From contig MEGH01000038.1 of NCBI GenBank assembly GCA_001725415.1, positions 73,715-137,714 of the forward strand: 64,000 bases of DNA, read 5' to 3'. Shown here in pieces: positions 15,382 through 22,754 of this stretch. The notes under the pieces are model-generated. The model searched no databases and was not told the origin of the DNA. It saw only the letters and a list, made by a program, of their open reading frames with translations. This stretch comes from Pseudonocardia sp. SCN 73-27. GTDB lineage: Bacteria; Actinomycetota; Actinomycetes; Mycobacteriales; Pseudonocardiaceae. The position numbers and the translations under genes are program-made. How positions within the stretch are numbered: the stretch's first letter is position 1; each line of letters begins with the position of its first letter.

Positions 15382-16926
15382 TCAGCGGCCGATCAGTTCG
15401 CCCGCCATCTCGTGGGCGGTGGTCTCCAGGCCGGTGAGGTCGCGGACCACGCGGACGCGGTCGCAGTGCTCGGCGTAGGCAGGCAGGTCGCAGCGGCCCA
15501 GGCCCCAGGAGTAGCGGGGCTCCGGGGTCAGCCAGATGGTCTCCCGCGCCCGCCGCGTGATCTCGACGAACGCCTCCATGTTGGGGTCGTTCCCGTTGCC
15601 GCGGCCGTCGCCCAGGATCAGCACGGTCGAGCGCCGGTTGACCGCCGACGAGTGCTCCTCCAGGAACTGCCCGAACGCGAGCCCGTAGTGGGAGTTGGCG
15701 TCGACGTCGAGGACGTCCCCGCCGAAGACGAGCCCGAGGGCCTGCTCGACGGGGTGGTCGGCGAACAGGTCGGTGATCTCGACGAGGTCGGACACGAACG
15801 CGAACGACCGGACCTGCCCGAACAGGTCCTGCAGCCCGTGCACGAGGTGCAGCGTGAACCGGGCGGTGGCGCGCACCGACAGCGAGACGTCGGCCAGTAC
15901 GACGAGCCGCGGCTTGTCCTCGGCGCGTTTGACGGTCACCGGGTTGAAGGGGATGCCGTCGAAGCGCATGTTGCGACGCATGGTCCGGCCCGAGTCGACC
16001 CGGCCCTGCGCGGCGACGCGGCGGCGGTGCGTCAGCGCCCCGTGCAGCGTCTTGGCCAGGCGGCGCAACGAGTCCTCGAGCTGCATGCGCTCGGTCTCGG
16101 TGGCGCGGTCGACCTCGGCGGCGCGGACGGCGTCCTCGTGCCCGGCGTCGACGATCCGCTGTTCCAGCTCCAGCAGCTGCTCGAGGTGTTTCTTGATGGC
16201 CTCGGGCAGGTTGGCCAGCACCCCGGCGAGCCTGCGCCGCAACGCCGCCGCGTCGTCCTCGGTGCCCGTGGTCGCGTCGAGCTCGTCCTCGGTGGCGGTG
16301 AGCCAACCGAGCAGCGCCTCCTGCTGGGCGACGGAGAGGTCGGCGTCGACCTTGGTGCCGGTGGCCTGCGAGATGTCGCCGGGCAGGCCGGCGCCCGACA
16401 GCCGGTCCGTCTCGATCTGGACGCGGTTGCCCTCGGTGAGTTGCGACGCCTGGTCGTCCTTCGAGAAGACGATCTCGTCGGTCATCGCGGCGAGGTCGAT
16501 CTTGTTGGCCTCCTGGTGCAGGTTGTACTGCTGCGCAAGGTCTTCCGGGTCGAAGTAGTCACGGATGTCGACGGGTTTGCCGTGGCTGTGGCCCTGCTGC
16601 GGGGTCTGGCCGGGGTCCTCGGAGAGCGTGAAGTCGTCGAGGGTCCCGTCGTCGGAGAGATCGCCGTGGCCGTGCCCGTGACCGTGGCCGTGCTCCTCCT
16701 CGCCCACCTTGACCAGCGCGAAGTAGGCGGAGAACACCTCGTCGAACACCTCGTCGTCGCGGCGGTCCTTCACCAGCGCGACCCGCAGCGCCTCCCGCAG
16801 CAGCCCGCGGTCGGCGAGGATGCCGGGCTGGGCGGCGCAGCGCATCGCGTCGAGGGCTTCGGACACCGAGATCCGCACGCTCCGCAGCCGCAGCAGCCGG
16901 ACGAACCGGTGGATCGCGGCCTCCAT
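15382..16926 (-). CDS. VWA-domain protein (CoxE-like), partner of MoxR ATPase
   Basis: A 514-residue protein with a helical N-terminal part and a C-terminal von Willebrand A domain. The MIDAS-type motif is LADVSLSVRATARFT (DxSxS), with the later Asp/Gly motifs LILGDGRGNG. MoxR/VWA pairs act as chaperones that insert metals or activate oxidoreductases such as CO dehydrogenase and methanol dehydrogenase. A His-Gly-rich linker (EEEHGHGHGHGHG) lies near residue 80 and could bind metal. It overlaps the MoxR stop by one base, and the operon sits beside the methanol dehydrogenase gene. A family A palindrome lies just downstream. Confidence 0.85.
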   Translation of the reverse strand: MEAAIHRFVRLLRLRSVRISVSEALDAMRCAAQPGILADRGLLREALRVALVKDRRDDEVFDEVFSAYFALVKVGEEEHGHGHGHGHGDLSDDGTLDDFTLSEDPGQTPQQGHSHGKPVDIRDYFDPEDLAQQYNLHQEANKIDLAAMTDEIVFSKDDQASQLTEGNRVQIETDRLSGAGLPGDISQATGTKVDADLSVAQQEALLGWLTATEDELDATTGTEDDAAALRRRLAGVLANLPEAIKKHLEQLLELEQRIVDAGHEDAVRAAEVDRATETERMQLEDSLRRLAKTLHGALTHRRRVAAQGRVDSGRTMRRNMRFDGIPFNPVTVKRAEDKPRLVVLADVSLSVRATARFTLHLVHGLQDLFGQVRSFAFVSDLVEITDLFADHPVEQALGLVFGGDVLDVDANSHYGLAFGQFLEEHSSAVNRRSTVLILGDGRGNGNDPNMEAFVEITRRARETIWLTPEPRYSWGLGRCDLPAYAEHCDRVRVVRDLTGLETTAHEMAGELIGR

Positions 16927-18128
16927 CAGAACGGCCGCTTGCGACGCCCGCCCGACCCGAACGACCGCGAGCCCTGGCCCGGTGTCACGGTGCGGACCGG
17001 AGTGGGCGTCTGCTGCGTGGCCCCGTGGGTGCCTCCGTACACGCTGCCGTGGCGGCCCGCGGTGTCCTTGGCGGCGCGCTTGGCCTTCCCGTCGACGTCA
17101 CCGTCGTCGTGGTCGTGCTCGCCGCCGTGCCCGTGGTCGTGACCATGTCCGTGTCCGTGGCCGTGGGCCGGCTCCTCCACCGAGGCGTTCGGGTCGACCA
17201 GCCGCGGCAGCGCACCCAGTGCCTTGGTGACGTCCTTGTCGTACTTGACGACGACCGACACGGTGTCGGACAGGACCTGCGCGTTGAGCTCGTCGACGCC
17301 CAGGACGGCCAGGGTCCGGACCCAGTCGATGGTCTCGGAGATGCTGGGCGCCTTGCGCAGTTCGAGCTCCCGCAGCCCGCGGACGACGCCGACGAGCTCC
17401 TCGGCCAGCGCGTCGGAGAGCCCCGTCTTCTTGCTCTTGACGATCTCCAGCTCGCGCTCGGCGGCCGGGTAGTCGAGGAACATGTGCAGGCAGCGACGCT
17501 TGAGCGCGGCGGCCAGGTCGCGGGTGTTGTTCGAGGTCAGCAGCACGTAGGGCCGGTTCTCGGCGACGAACGTCCCGACCTCGGGGACGGAGATCTGGAA
17601 CTCGCCGAGGGTCTCCAGCAGCACGGCCTCCAGGGCCTCGTCGGCGCGGTCGACCTCGTCGATCAGCAGGACGACGGGCTGCTCGGAGCGGATGGCCTCC
17701 AGCAGCGGGCGCGGGGCGAGGAACCGTTCGGAGAAGAACACGCTCTCCTGGGCGCCGATGCGGTCGACGGCGGCGTGCAGGTCGGGGGCGTCGGCGACGA
17801 CCTGGCCGATCTTCTCCCGCAGGATCTGGGTGTACAGCAGTTGCTTGCCGTAGTCCCACTCGTAGAGCGCCTTGGTCTCGTCCTGGCCCTCGTAGCACTG
17901 CAACCGCAGCAGCCGCCGGCCCGTCGCGAGCGCGAGGACCTTGGCCAGCTCGGTCTTTCCGACGCCCGCAGGGCCTTCGAGCAGCAGCGGCTTGTCGAGC
18001 CGCGTCAGCAGGAAGACGGTGGTGGCGAGCCGGGTGTCGGCGATGTAGCCCTGGTCGCGCAGGGCGGCGATGACGTCGTCGACGGAGTCGAACGTGGGGG
18101 CCGGGTCGAGGTCGGACTCAGTGCTCAC
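16926..18128 (-). CDS. MoxR-family AAA+ ATPase with His-rich C-terminal tail
   Basis: A 400-residue AAA+ protein. Walker A is EGPAGVGKTE, Walker B is VVLLIDEVDRAD, and sensor 1 is VLLTSNNTRDL. The family's usual length is about 320 residues. Here a ~75-residue tail adds a run of alternating His and Gly/Asp (AHGHGHGHGHDHG) and a Gly/Arg-rich end. The matching His-rich linker in the adjacent VWA protein suggests a joint metal-handling role, perhaps loading the metal of the neighbouring alcohol dehydrogenase (inference). The GTG at 18128 is chosen because the longer frame upstream has no recognisable content. Confidence 0.9.
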   Translation of the reverse strand: MSTESDLDPAPTFDSVDDVIAALRDQGYIADTRLATTVFLLTRLDKPLLLEGPAGVGKTELAKVLALATGRRLLRLQCYEGQDETKALYEWDYGKQLLYTQILREKIGQVVADAPDLHAAVDRIGAQESVFFSERFLAPRPLLEAIRSEQPVVLLIDEVDRADEALEAVLLETLGEFQISVPEVGTFVAENRPYVLLTSNNTRDLAAALKRRCLHMFLDYPAAERELEIVKSKKTGLSDALAEELVGVVRGLRELELRKAPSISETIDWVRTLAVLGVDELNAQVLSDTVSVVVKYDKDVTKALGALPRLVDPNASVEEPAHGHGHGHGHDHGHGGEHDHDDGDVDGKAKRAAKDTAGRHGSVYGGTHGATQQTPTPVRTVTPGQGSRSFGSGGRRKRPF

Positions 18129-18243
18129 GGCCGGGTACTCCTTCCGCGCGGCTCTCCGGCGAGCCGCGGCAGGTAGCGCGGGCGAGCCCGCCACGCCCCC
18201 GGCATGCGCCGGAGTCGCGTGGCGGGCCCGTCGGGAAGAGGTA

Positions 18244-18283
18244 GTGAGCGGCAATGATCGCTACAGCGACCATTGCCGCTCAC
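18244..18283. repeat. 40-bp palindromic repeat, family A copy 5
   Basis: The left arm is GTGAGCGGCAATGATCGCTA, with two mismatches between arms near the centre. It lies 4 bases beyond the stop of the minus-strand methanol dehydrogenase gene. Confidence 0.9.
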
Positions 18284-18287
18284 AGGG

Positions 18288-19580
18288 TCAGCTCAGCAGG
18301 TCGTCCAGGTCGCCGTTGATGCAGTGGTCGACGACCGGCCGGACCGTCTCGAAGGTGCACTCCTTGGGGTTTCCCGGGGTGCAGGCGTCACCGAGGACGT
18401 GGTTGGTGATCCGGTCGACGTCGGCGGCGTCGCCCTTGATCTCCTTGGCGTTCTCGTAGTACTGCGTCGGGCCCGTGCCCAGCCGGTTCTTCGAGTAGCT
18501 GTCCTTGGTGACGTCGACGAACCGCTCCGGGATACCCACGTCGCGCAGCAGCCGGATCGACGCGGCGAGCGCGGCGTCGGCGGCCTGCGGCTTCGTCATC
18601 CCCGCGGTGTCGATGCCCATGGCCTCGGCGATGTCGGCGAACCGCTCGTAGCAGACCGGCATGTTGAACGCCCACACCCGCGGCAGCGCGATGGCGTTGT
18701 TGAGGCCGTGGTGGGTGTCGTAGAACGCCGACACCGCGTGGCTGATCGAGTGGATGATCCCCAGACCACCGGAGTTGAACGCCTGGGCGGCGATGTACTG
18801 CGCGTACATCATGCCCTCGCGGCCGGCCAGGTCCTGCCCGTTCCACACGGCCTGACGCAGACTCTGCGCGGTGAGCTTGATGGCGTGCAACGCGTTGCCC
18901 AGCGACGGCTGGAAGTTCAGCCGCGACACGTACGGCTCGGAGGCGTGGGCGAGCACGTCGAAACCACACTGCGCGGTGTAGTCGATCGGGCAGTCGTAGT
19001 AGAGCACCGGGTCGTCGATCGCCAGCGTCGTGACCGAGGCGTCGTCGAACGCGACGTACTTGTGGGGGTTGTCGGGGTCCGTCGTCGTGTCGGTGATGAC
19101 GTAGGCCCAGGAGGTCTCCGACCCGGTACCGGCCGTGGTCGAGACCGCGATGTGCGGCGGGTTCTGTGGGTTCTCCGACTTGTTGAAGCCCTCGAACTCG
19201 TTGACGTTGCGACCGTCGTGCGCGACCGAGATGCGCGCGCCCTTGCAGGCGTCGTGCGACGAGCCGCCGCCGATGGAGACGAACGAGTCACAGTTGTTCT
19301 GCTGGTACAGGCCCACAGCGTCCATGACGTTGTAGTCCTTGGGGTTCGACTCGACCTGGTCGTAGAGGACGACCTCGAGACCGTGGTACTTCATCGACTC
19401 GACGATCTTGTGGACGATGTCGGTGCCGCGCAGGCCCGAGGTCATCACGAGCGTCTTCTTGAAGCCCAGCTTCAGGGCCTCCGGCCCGATCATCTCGTGC
19501 GCGCCCGGCCCGAGCAGAGCCTTCGGGAACGGGTGGAACTCCTTGATGGGGAACGGCTTCAACAGCTCGTCGACCTGCAT
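18288..19580 (-). CDS. mdo: NDMA-dependent methanol/alcohol dehydrogenase (iron-containing ADH family)
   Basis: A 430-residue group III alcohol dehydrogenase. The nucleotide motif GGGSSHDACKG, the TTAGTGSETS segment and the metal-binding His region (SISHAVSAFYDTHHGLNNAIALPRVWAFN area) are present. The N-terminus (MQVDELLKPFPIKEFHPFPKA) matches what is known of actinobacterial NDMA-dependent methanol:oxidoreductases. In these decameric enzymes NAD(P)H is tightly bound and re-oxidised by mycofactocin, so the mft genes on the opposite strand fit well. It probably oxidises methanol or other short alcohols to aldehydes. It is preceded by an AAAGG ribosome-binding site and is upstream of the MoxR/VWA pair on the same strand. 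Confidence 0.93.
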   Translation of the reverse strand: MQVDELLKPFPIKEFHPFPKALLGPGAHEMIGPEALKLGFKKTLVMTSGLRGTDIVHKIVESMKYHGLEVVLYDQVESNPKDYNVMDAVGLYQQNNCDSFVSIGGGSSHDACKGARISVAHDGRNVNEFEGFNKSENPQNPPHIAVSTTAGTGSETSWAYVITDTTTDPDNPHKYVAFDDASVTTLAIDDPVLYYDCPIDYTAQCGFDVLAHASEPYVSRLNFQPSLGNALHAIKLTAQSLRQAVWNGQDLAGREGMMYAQYIAAQAFNSGGLGIIHSISHAVSAFYDTHHGLNNAIALPRVWAFNMPVCYERFADIAEAMGIDTAGMTKPQAADAALAASIRLLRDVGIPERFVDVTKDSYSKNRLGTGPTQYYENAKEIKGDAADVDRITNHVLGDACTPGNPKECTFETVRPVVDHCINGDLDDLLS

Positions 19581-19742
19581 GGCAGCCCTTTCTGGTGCAG
19601 GTGGGTGGTCGCCGCCGACGCTAGGACCGGATGTGGCGTGGGTCCCAGCGAAACCGTTCGGCCCACCCGGCCAGGACTGCCCGGTCGTACAGGTACCGGT
19701 CAGCTCACCCGCAGGGCTGGCGCAGGGCTCCGACCTGCGGAA

Positions 19743-20876
19743 TCAGGCGCGACGACGGCAGAACCACGACTCGCCGACCTCGCCGAAACCTCGACGCCGG
19801 TACCAGTCGCGCGGCCAGTCGGCGGCGTCGGCGTCGAGCCACACGAGGTCGCACCCGGCCTGGCGGGCCTGCCGCAGCGCACCCGCGAGCAGCGCGTCGC
19901 CCAGCCCCCGGCCGCGGTGGGTCGGGGCGGTCTCGACGGCGTCGAGCTCCGCCGTCGCCCCGTCGATCTTCAGCAGGCAGCAGGCGACGACGAGCCCGTT
20001 CTCACGGATCGCCATGGCGTGCACGTCGACCGTGTCGTCCTCGATCTCGTGCCGGTCGGACAGCTGGGCCCGCTGCTCCTCGGTCAGCCCCGGCGCCGAC
20101 CGCAGCCACGAGGCCTCCCAGAACGCGCGCAGCTCCGACGGCAGCGCCCGCTCTGCGTGCACGTGGTGGCGGGGCGGCTCGGCCGACGGCGTCGTCACCA
20201 GGGACACCAGGTGGTCGACCTCCCAGCCGTGGCGGCCCAGCTCGGCGGCGGTGGCGGCGGCGTCGACCCCGCGCAGCGTCGCCGCCCGGTGGGCCAGGCG
20301 CGCTGCGCCCAGGACGTGCTCGGCGTCGGAGATCACCTGCGCCGCAGCGACCGGCCCGTCGAGCAGCAGCTGGTTGTGCTGGTACGACGCCGACACCGCC
20401 TCGGTGACGACGGCGACGCCCGCGGTGACGGGCTGCTCCGACGTCGCGAGCCGGCGCAGCACCGAGTACGCCATCGCGTCACGACGGGCGACGGCGTCGA
20501 CCCGGGCGGGCGGACCGCCGGGCGCGTCGAAACCACCGTCGGGGCGCGGGCGGAACGGCAGCACGGCGACGACCGCACCCGTCGGCACCGGGCCGTAGGC
20601 GTGCGGGAAGACCATGTCCGACGGGTCGTCCGGCAGGCCCGGCTCCCAGCGCAGGTCCGCGATCCGGCCGGCGTCGACGGCCAGCGCCACGATGTCCTCG
20701 CGCCCCGCGAACAGCCTGGTGGCGGGCAGCGCGACCTGCTCGGCCGTCGACAGGTGCACGAACCCGGACTCGGCCATCGACCGGCCCGCCGCCCCCGACA
20801 GCCCGAGCGCGCCGTCGGCCAGGGCCGCCCGCCACTCGGCCGGCGTGCAGAGGTGCAGCAACGTCGGAGCACTCAC
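19743..20876 (-). CDS. DUF952 - GNAT N-acetyltransferase fusion protein
   Basis: A 377-residue two-domain protein. Residues ~1-110 resemble DUF952 (LLHLCTPAEWRAALADGALG, SGFVHLSTAEQVALPATRLF, FPHAYGPVP). After a middle region that looks like a divergent acyltransferase, residues ~290-375 form a GNAT domain (VETAPTHRGRGLGDALLAGALRQARQAG, DWYRRRGFGEVG). The start is GTG 20876; a longer reading lacks recognisable sequence. It is divergent from mftA with a 146-base shared promoter region. No link to mycofactocin is known to me. Confidence 0.8.
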   Translation of the reverse strand: MSAPTLLHLCTPAEWRAALADGALGLSGAAGRSMAESGFVHLSTAEQVALPATRLFAGREDIVALAVDAGRIADLRWEPGLPDDPSDMVFPHAYGPVPTGAVVAVLPFRPRPDGGFDAPGGPPARVDAVARRDAMAYSVLRRLATSEQPVTAGVAVVTEAVSASYQHNQLLLDGPVAAAQVISDAEHVLGAARLAHRAATLRGVDAAATAAELGRHGWEVDHLVSLVTTPSAEPPRHHVHAERALPSELRAFWEASWLRSAPGLTEEQRAQLSDRHEIEDDTVDVHAMAIRENGLVVACCLLKIDGATAELDAVETAPTHRGRGLGDALLAGALRQARQAGCDLVWLDADAADWPRDWYRRRGFGEVGESWFCRRRA

Positions 20877-20952
20877 GTCGTCAAGTCTGAACGGTCCTGT
20901 CCGGACCCCTCCGAACGGGTGGGGCCGGACAGGTCGGCGGTCCAGGTCACCC

Positions 20953-20979
20953 TTGCATTGGCACCGGGTGCCATTTAGC
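20953..20979 (+). promoter_or_regulatory. Candidate mftA promoter with operator-like dyad
   Basis: TTGCAT at 20953-20958 and TTTAGC at 20974-20979 flank the dyad TGGCACCGGGTGCCA at 20959-20973, leaving about 44 bases before the mftA ATG. A dyad in the spacer of the only promoter-like sequence before mftA is a natural site for the MftR-type (TetR) regulator known to control such loci; that regulator is not in the window. The spacer of 15 is short, so the exact hexamers are uncertain. Confidence 0.4.
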
Positions 20980-21022
20980 GTCCAGTTCGTCCCACGCACC
21001 ACCCAACGACGGGAGACAGCCG

Positions 21023-21130
21023 ATGGCGCCGGCCGAGAACACCCAGTCCACCGCCTCGCAGGAGGAGCCGCTCGTCGAGGAGACCCTCGTCGAAGAGGTC
21101 TCGATCGACGGTATGTGCGGTGTCTACTGA
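21023..21130 (+). CDS. mftA: Mycofactocin precursor peptide MftA
   Basis: A 35-residue precursor ending IDGMCGVY, the conserved C-terminus from which MftC and later enzymes make mycofactocin out of the last Val-Tyr. The acidic leader (EEPLVEETLVEEVS) is typical for recognition by MftB. A GGGAG ribosome-binding site lies ~10 bases before the ATG. The mftB start lies 11 bases inside its 3' end. The peptide is the source of a redox cofactor for NDMA-dependent dehydrogenases such as the one encoded nearby. Confidence 0.95.
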   Translation: MAPAENTQSTASQEEPLVEETLVEEVSIDGMCGVY

Positions 21131-21431
21131 CCCGACCGCCGGTGGCGCGGACCCCGGGTTCGACCCGGGTTCCGCGTACCGCTGCAGCCCGCAGGTCTCC
21201 CTGCGGCCCGAGTCCTTCGGGGCACTCGTCTACCACTTCGGGACGCGCAAGCTCTCCTTCCTGAAGACGCCGCAGCTCGTCGACGTCGTCACCGGGCTGG
21301 AGAAGCACTCCGACGTGCACGCCGCGATCGACGCGGCGGGCGTTGCCGAGACCGAACGCCCCGCGTACCTCACGGCCCTGGCCGGCCTCGCCGCCTCCGG
21401 GACCATCGAGGCCCGTCCCACCACCACGTAA
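21120..21431 (+). CDS. mftB: Mycofactocin biosynthesis chaperone MftB (RRE/PqqD-like)
   Basis: A 103-residue peptide chaperone that binds MftA and presents it to MftC. The PqqD-like winged-helix core is visible in YRCSPQVSLRPESFGALVYHFGTRKLSFLKTPQLVDVV and the C-terminal helices with LAGLAASGTI. The GTG start at 21120 lies within mftA, the usual gene overlap. mftC follows after 13 bases. Confidence 0.93.
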   Translation: MSTDPTAGGADPGFDPGSAYRCSPQVSLRPESFGALVYHFGTRKLSFLKTPQLVDVVTGLEKHSDVHAAIDAAGVAETERPAYLTALAGLAASGTIEARPTTT

Positions 21432-21444
21432 GCAGGGAGCGCAC

Positions 21445-22701
21445 GTGAAGCTCGTCGACCACTTCCAGTACGGGCTCAGCTCACCCATCTGCCTGACCTG
21501 GGAGCTGACCTACGCGTGCAACCTCGCGTGCGTGCACTGCCTGTCGTCGTCGGGCCGTCGCGATCCGCGTGAGCTCACCACCGCCGAGGCCAAGGCCGTC
21601 ATCGACGAGCTGCAGCGGATGCAGGTCTTCTACATCAACATCGGCGGCGGCGAGCCCACGGTGCGCCCCGACTTCTGGGAGCTGCTCGACTACTCGATCT
21701 CCCACGACGTCGGCGTCAAGTTCTCCACGAACGGCATCAAGCTCGACAAGAAGCGCGCCGCCCAGCTCGCGGCGACCGACTACGTCGACATCCAGATCTC
21801 CCTCGACGGCGCGACCGCCGACGTCAACGACCACGTCCGCGGCCCGGGCTCCTACTCCACCGCGATGCGGGCGCTGGAGAACCTCGCCGAGGCCGGGTTC
21901 GCCCAGCCGAAGATCAGCGTCGTCATGACGCGGCAGAACGTCGACCAGCTCGACGAGTTCAAGGCCATCGCCGACAAGTTCGGCGCCCAGCTGCGCATCA
22001 CCCGGCTCCGCCCCTCCGGCCGCGGCGCCGACGTGTGGGACGAGCTGCACCCGCTGCCGTCGCAGCAGCGCCAGATGTACGACTGGCTCGTCGAGCGCGG
22101 CGACCAGGTCCTCACCGGCGACTCCTTCTTCCACCTCTCCGCCTACGGCGAGGCCCTGCCCGGGCTGAACCTGTGCGGCGCGGGTCGCGTCGTCTGCCTG
22201 ATCGACCCGGTCGGCGACGTCTACGCCTGCCCCTTCGCGATCCACGAGAACTTCCTCGCGGGCAACGTCCGCTCCGAGGGCGGGTTCCAGAAGGTGTGGC
22301 AGGAGTCCGAGCTGTTCACCGAGCTGCGTCAGCCGCAGACCGGCGGCGCCTGCTCCGGATGCATGCACTACGACTCGTGCCAGGGCGGCTGCATGGCGGC
22401 CAAGTTCTTCACCGGCCTGCCCCTCGACGGCCCCGACCCCGAGTGCGTCCGCGGCTTCGGCGAGCAGGCCCTCGCGGCCCGCGACGGCGAGACGCTGATC
22501 CCGAAGTCCGACGTCGACCACAGCCGCTCGGCCCCGCGGAACTCGCGCACGCCGAAGGCGCCGGTCCCGCTGACGCTGACGACCCGCCCCCCTGTCGTCG
22601 ACCGCCCGGACCGTGCGTGCGAGACCAGCCCGCTCGCCGGCTTCGGCGCCTCGGAGTCCGACTCCGGGCTGCGCCGGCCGGTCGGTTTCCAGGGCGCCTG
22701 A
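21445..22701 (+). CDS. mftC: Mycofactocin radical SAM maturase MftC
   Basis: A 418-residue radical SAM/SPASM enzyme that decarboxylates and cross-links the C-terminal Val-Tyr of MftA. The SAM 4Fe-4S motif CNLACVHC is at residues 25-32 and the GGEP-type motif is in NIGGGEPTVRPDF. Auxiliary cluster Cys are in LNLCGAGRVVCLIDP, YACPF, GGACSGCMHYDSCQGGC and DPECVRG. About 25-30 residues at the C-terminus extend beyond the usual end. The GTG start at 21445 follows AGGGAG. A strong hairpin lies just downstream at 22709-22740. Confidence 0.96.
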   Translation: MKLVDHFQYGLSSPICLTWELTYACNLACVHCLSSSGRRDPRELTTAEAKAVIDELQRMQVFYINIGGGEPTVRPDFWELLDYSISHDVGVKFSTNGIKLDKKRAAQLAATDYVDIQISLDGATADVNDHVRGPGSYSTAMRALENLAEAGFAQPKISVVMTRQNVDQLDEFKAIADKFGAQLRITRLRPSGRGADVWDELHPLPSQQRQMYDWLVERGDQVLTGDSFFHLSAYGEALPGLNLCGAGRVVCLIDPVGDVYACPFAIHENFLAGNVRSEGGFQKVWQESELFTELRQPQTGGACSGCMHYDSCQGGCMAAKFFTGLPLDGPDPECVRGFGEQALAARDGETLIPKSDVDHSRSAPRNSRTPKAPVPLTLTTRPPVVDRPDRACETSPLAGFGASESDSGLRRPVGFQGA

Positions 22702-22708
22702 GACGGCC

Positions 22709-22740
22709 GGCACCGGACCCGCCCGACCGGGTCCGGTGCC
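22709..22740 (+). terminator. Hairpin after mftC
   Basis: GGCACCGGACCC and GGGTCCGGTGCC form a perfect 12-bp stem with an 8-base loop, 7 bases after the mftC stop. There is no U-tract. It may end or attenuate the mftABC transcript before the oxidoreductase genes. Confidence 0.6.
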
Positions 22741-22754
22741 GTGCATCTCCCTCC

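Noticed and set aside
18273-20978. A 901-codon plus-strand frame opposite the methanol dehydrogenase and GNAT genes
   Set aside because: A shadow frame typical of high-GC DNA; the minus strand encodes two clear proteins with conserved motifs.
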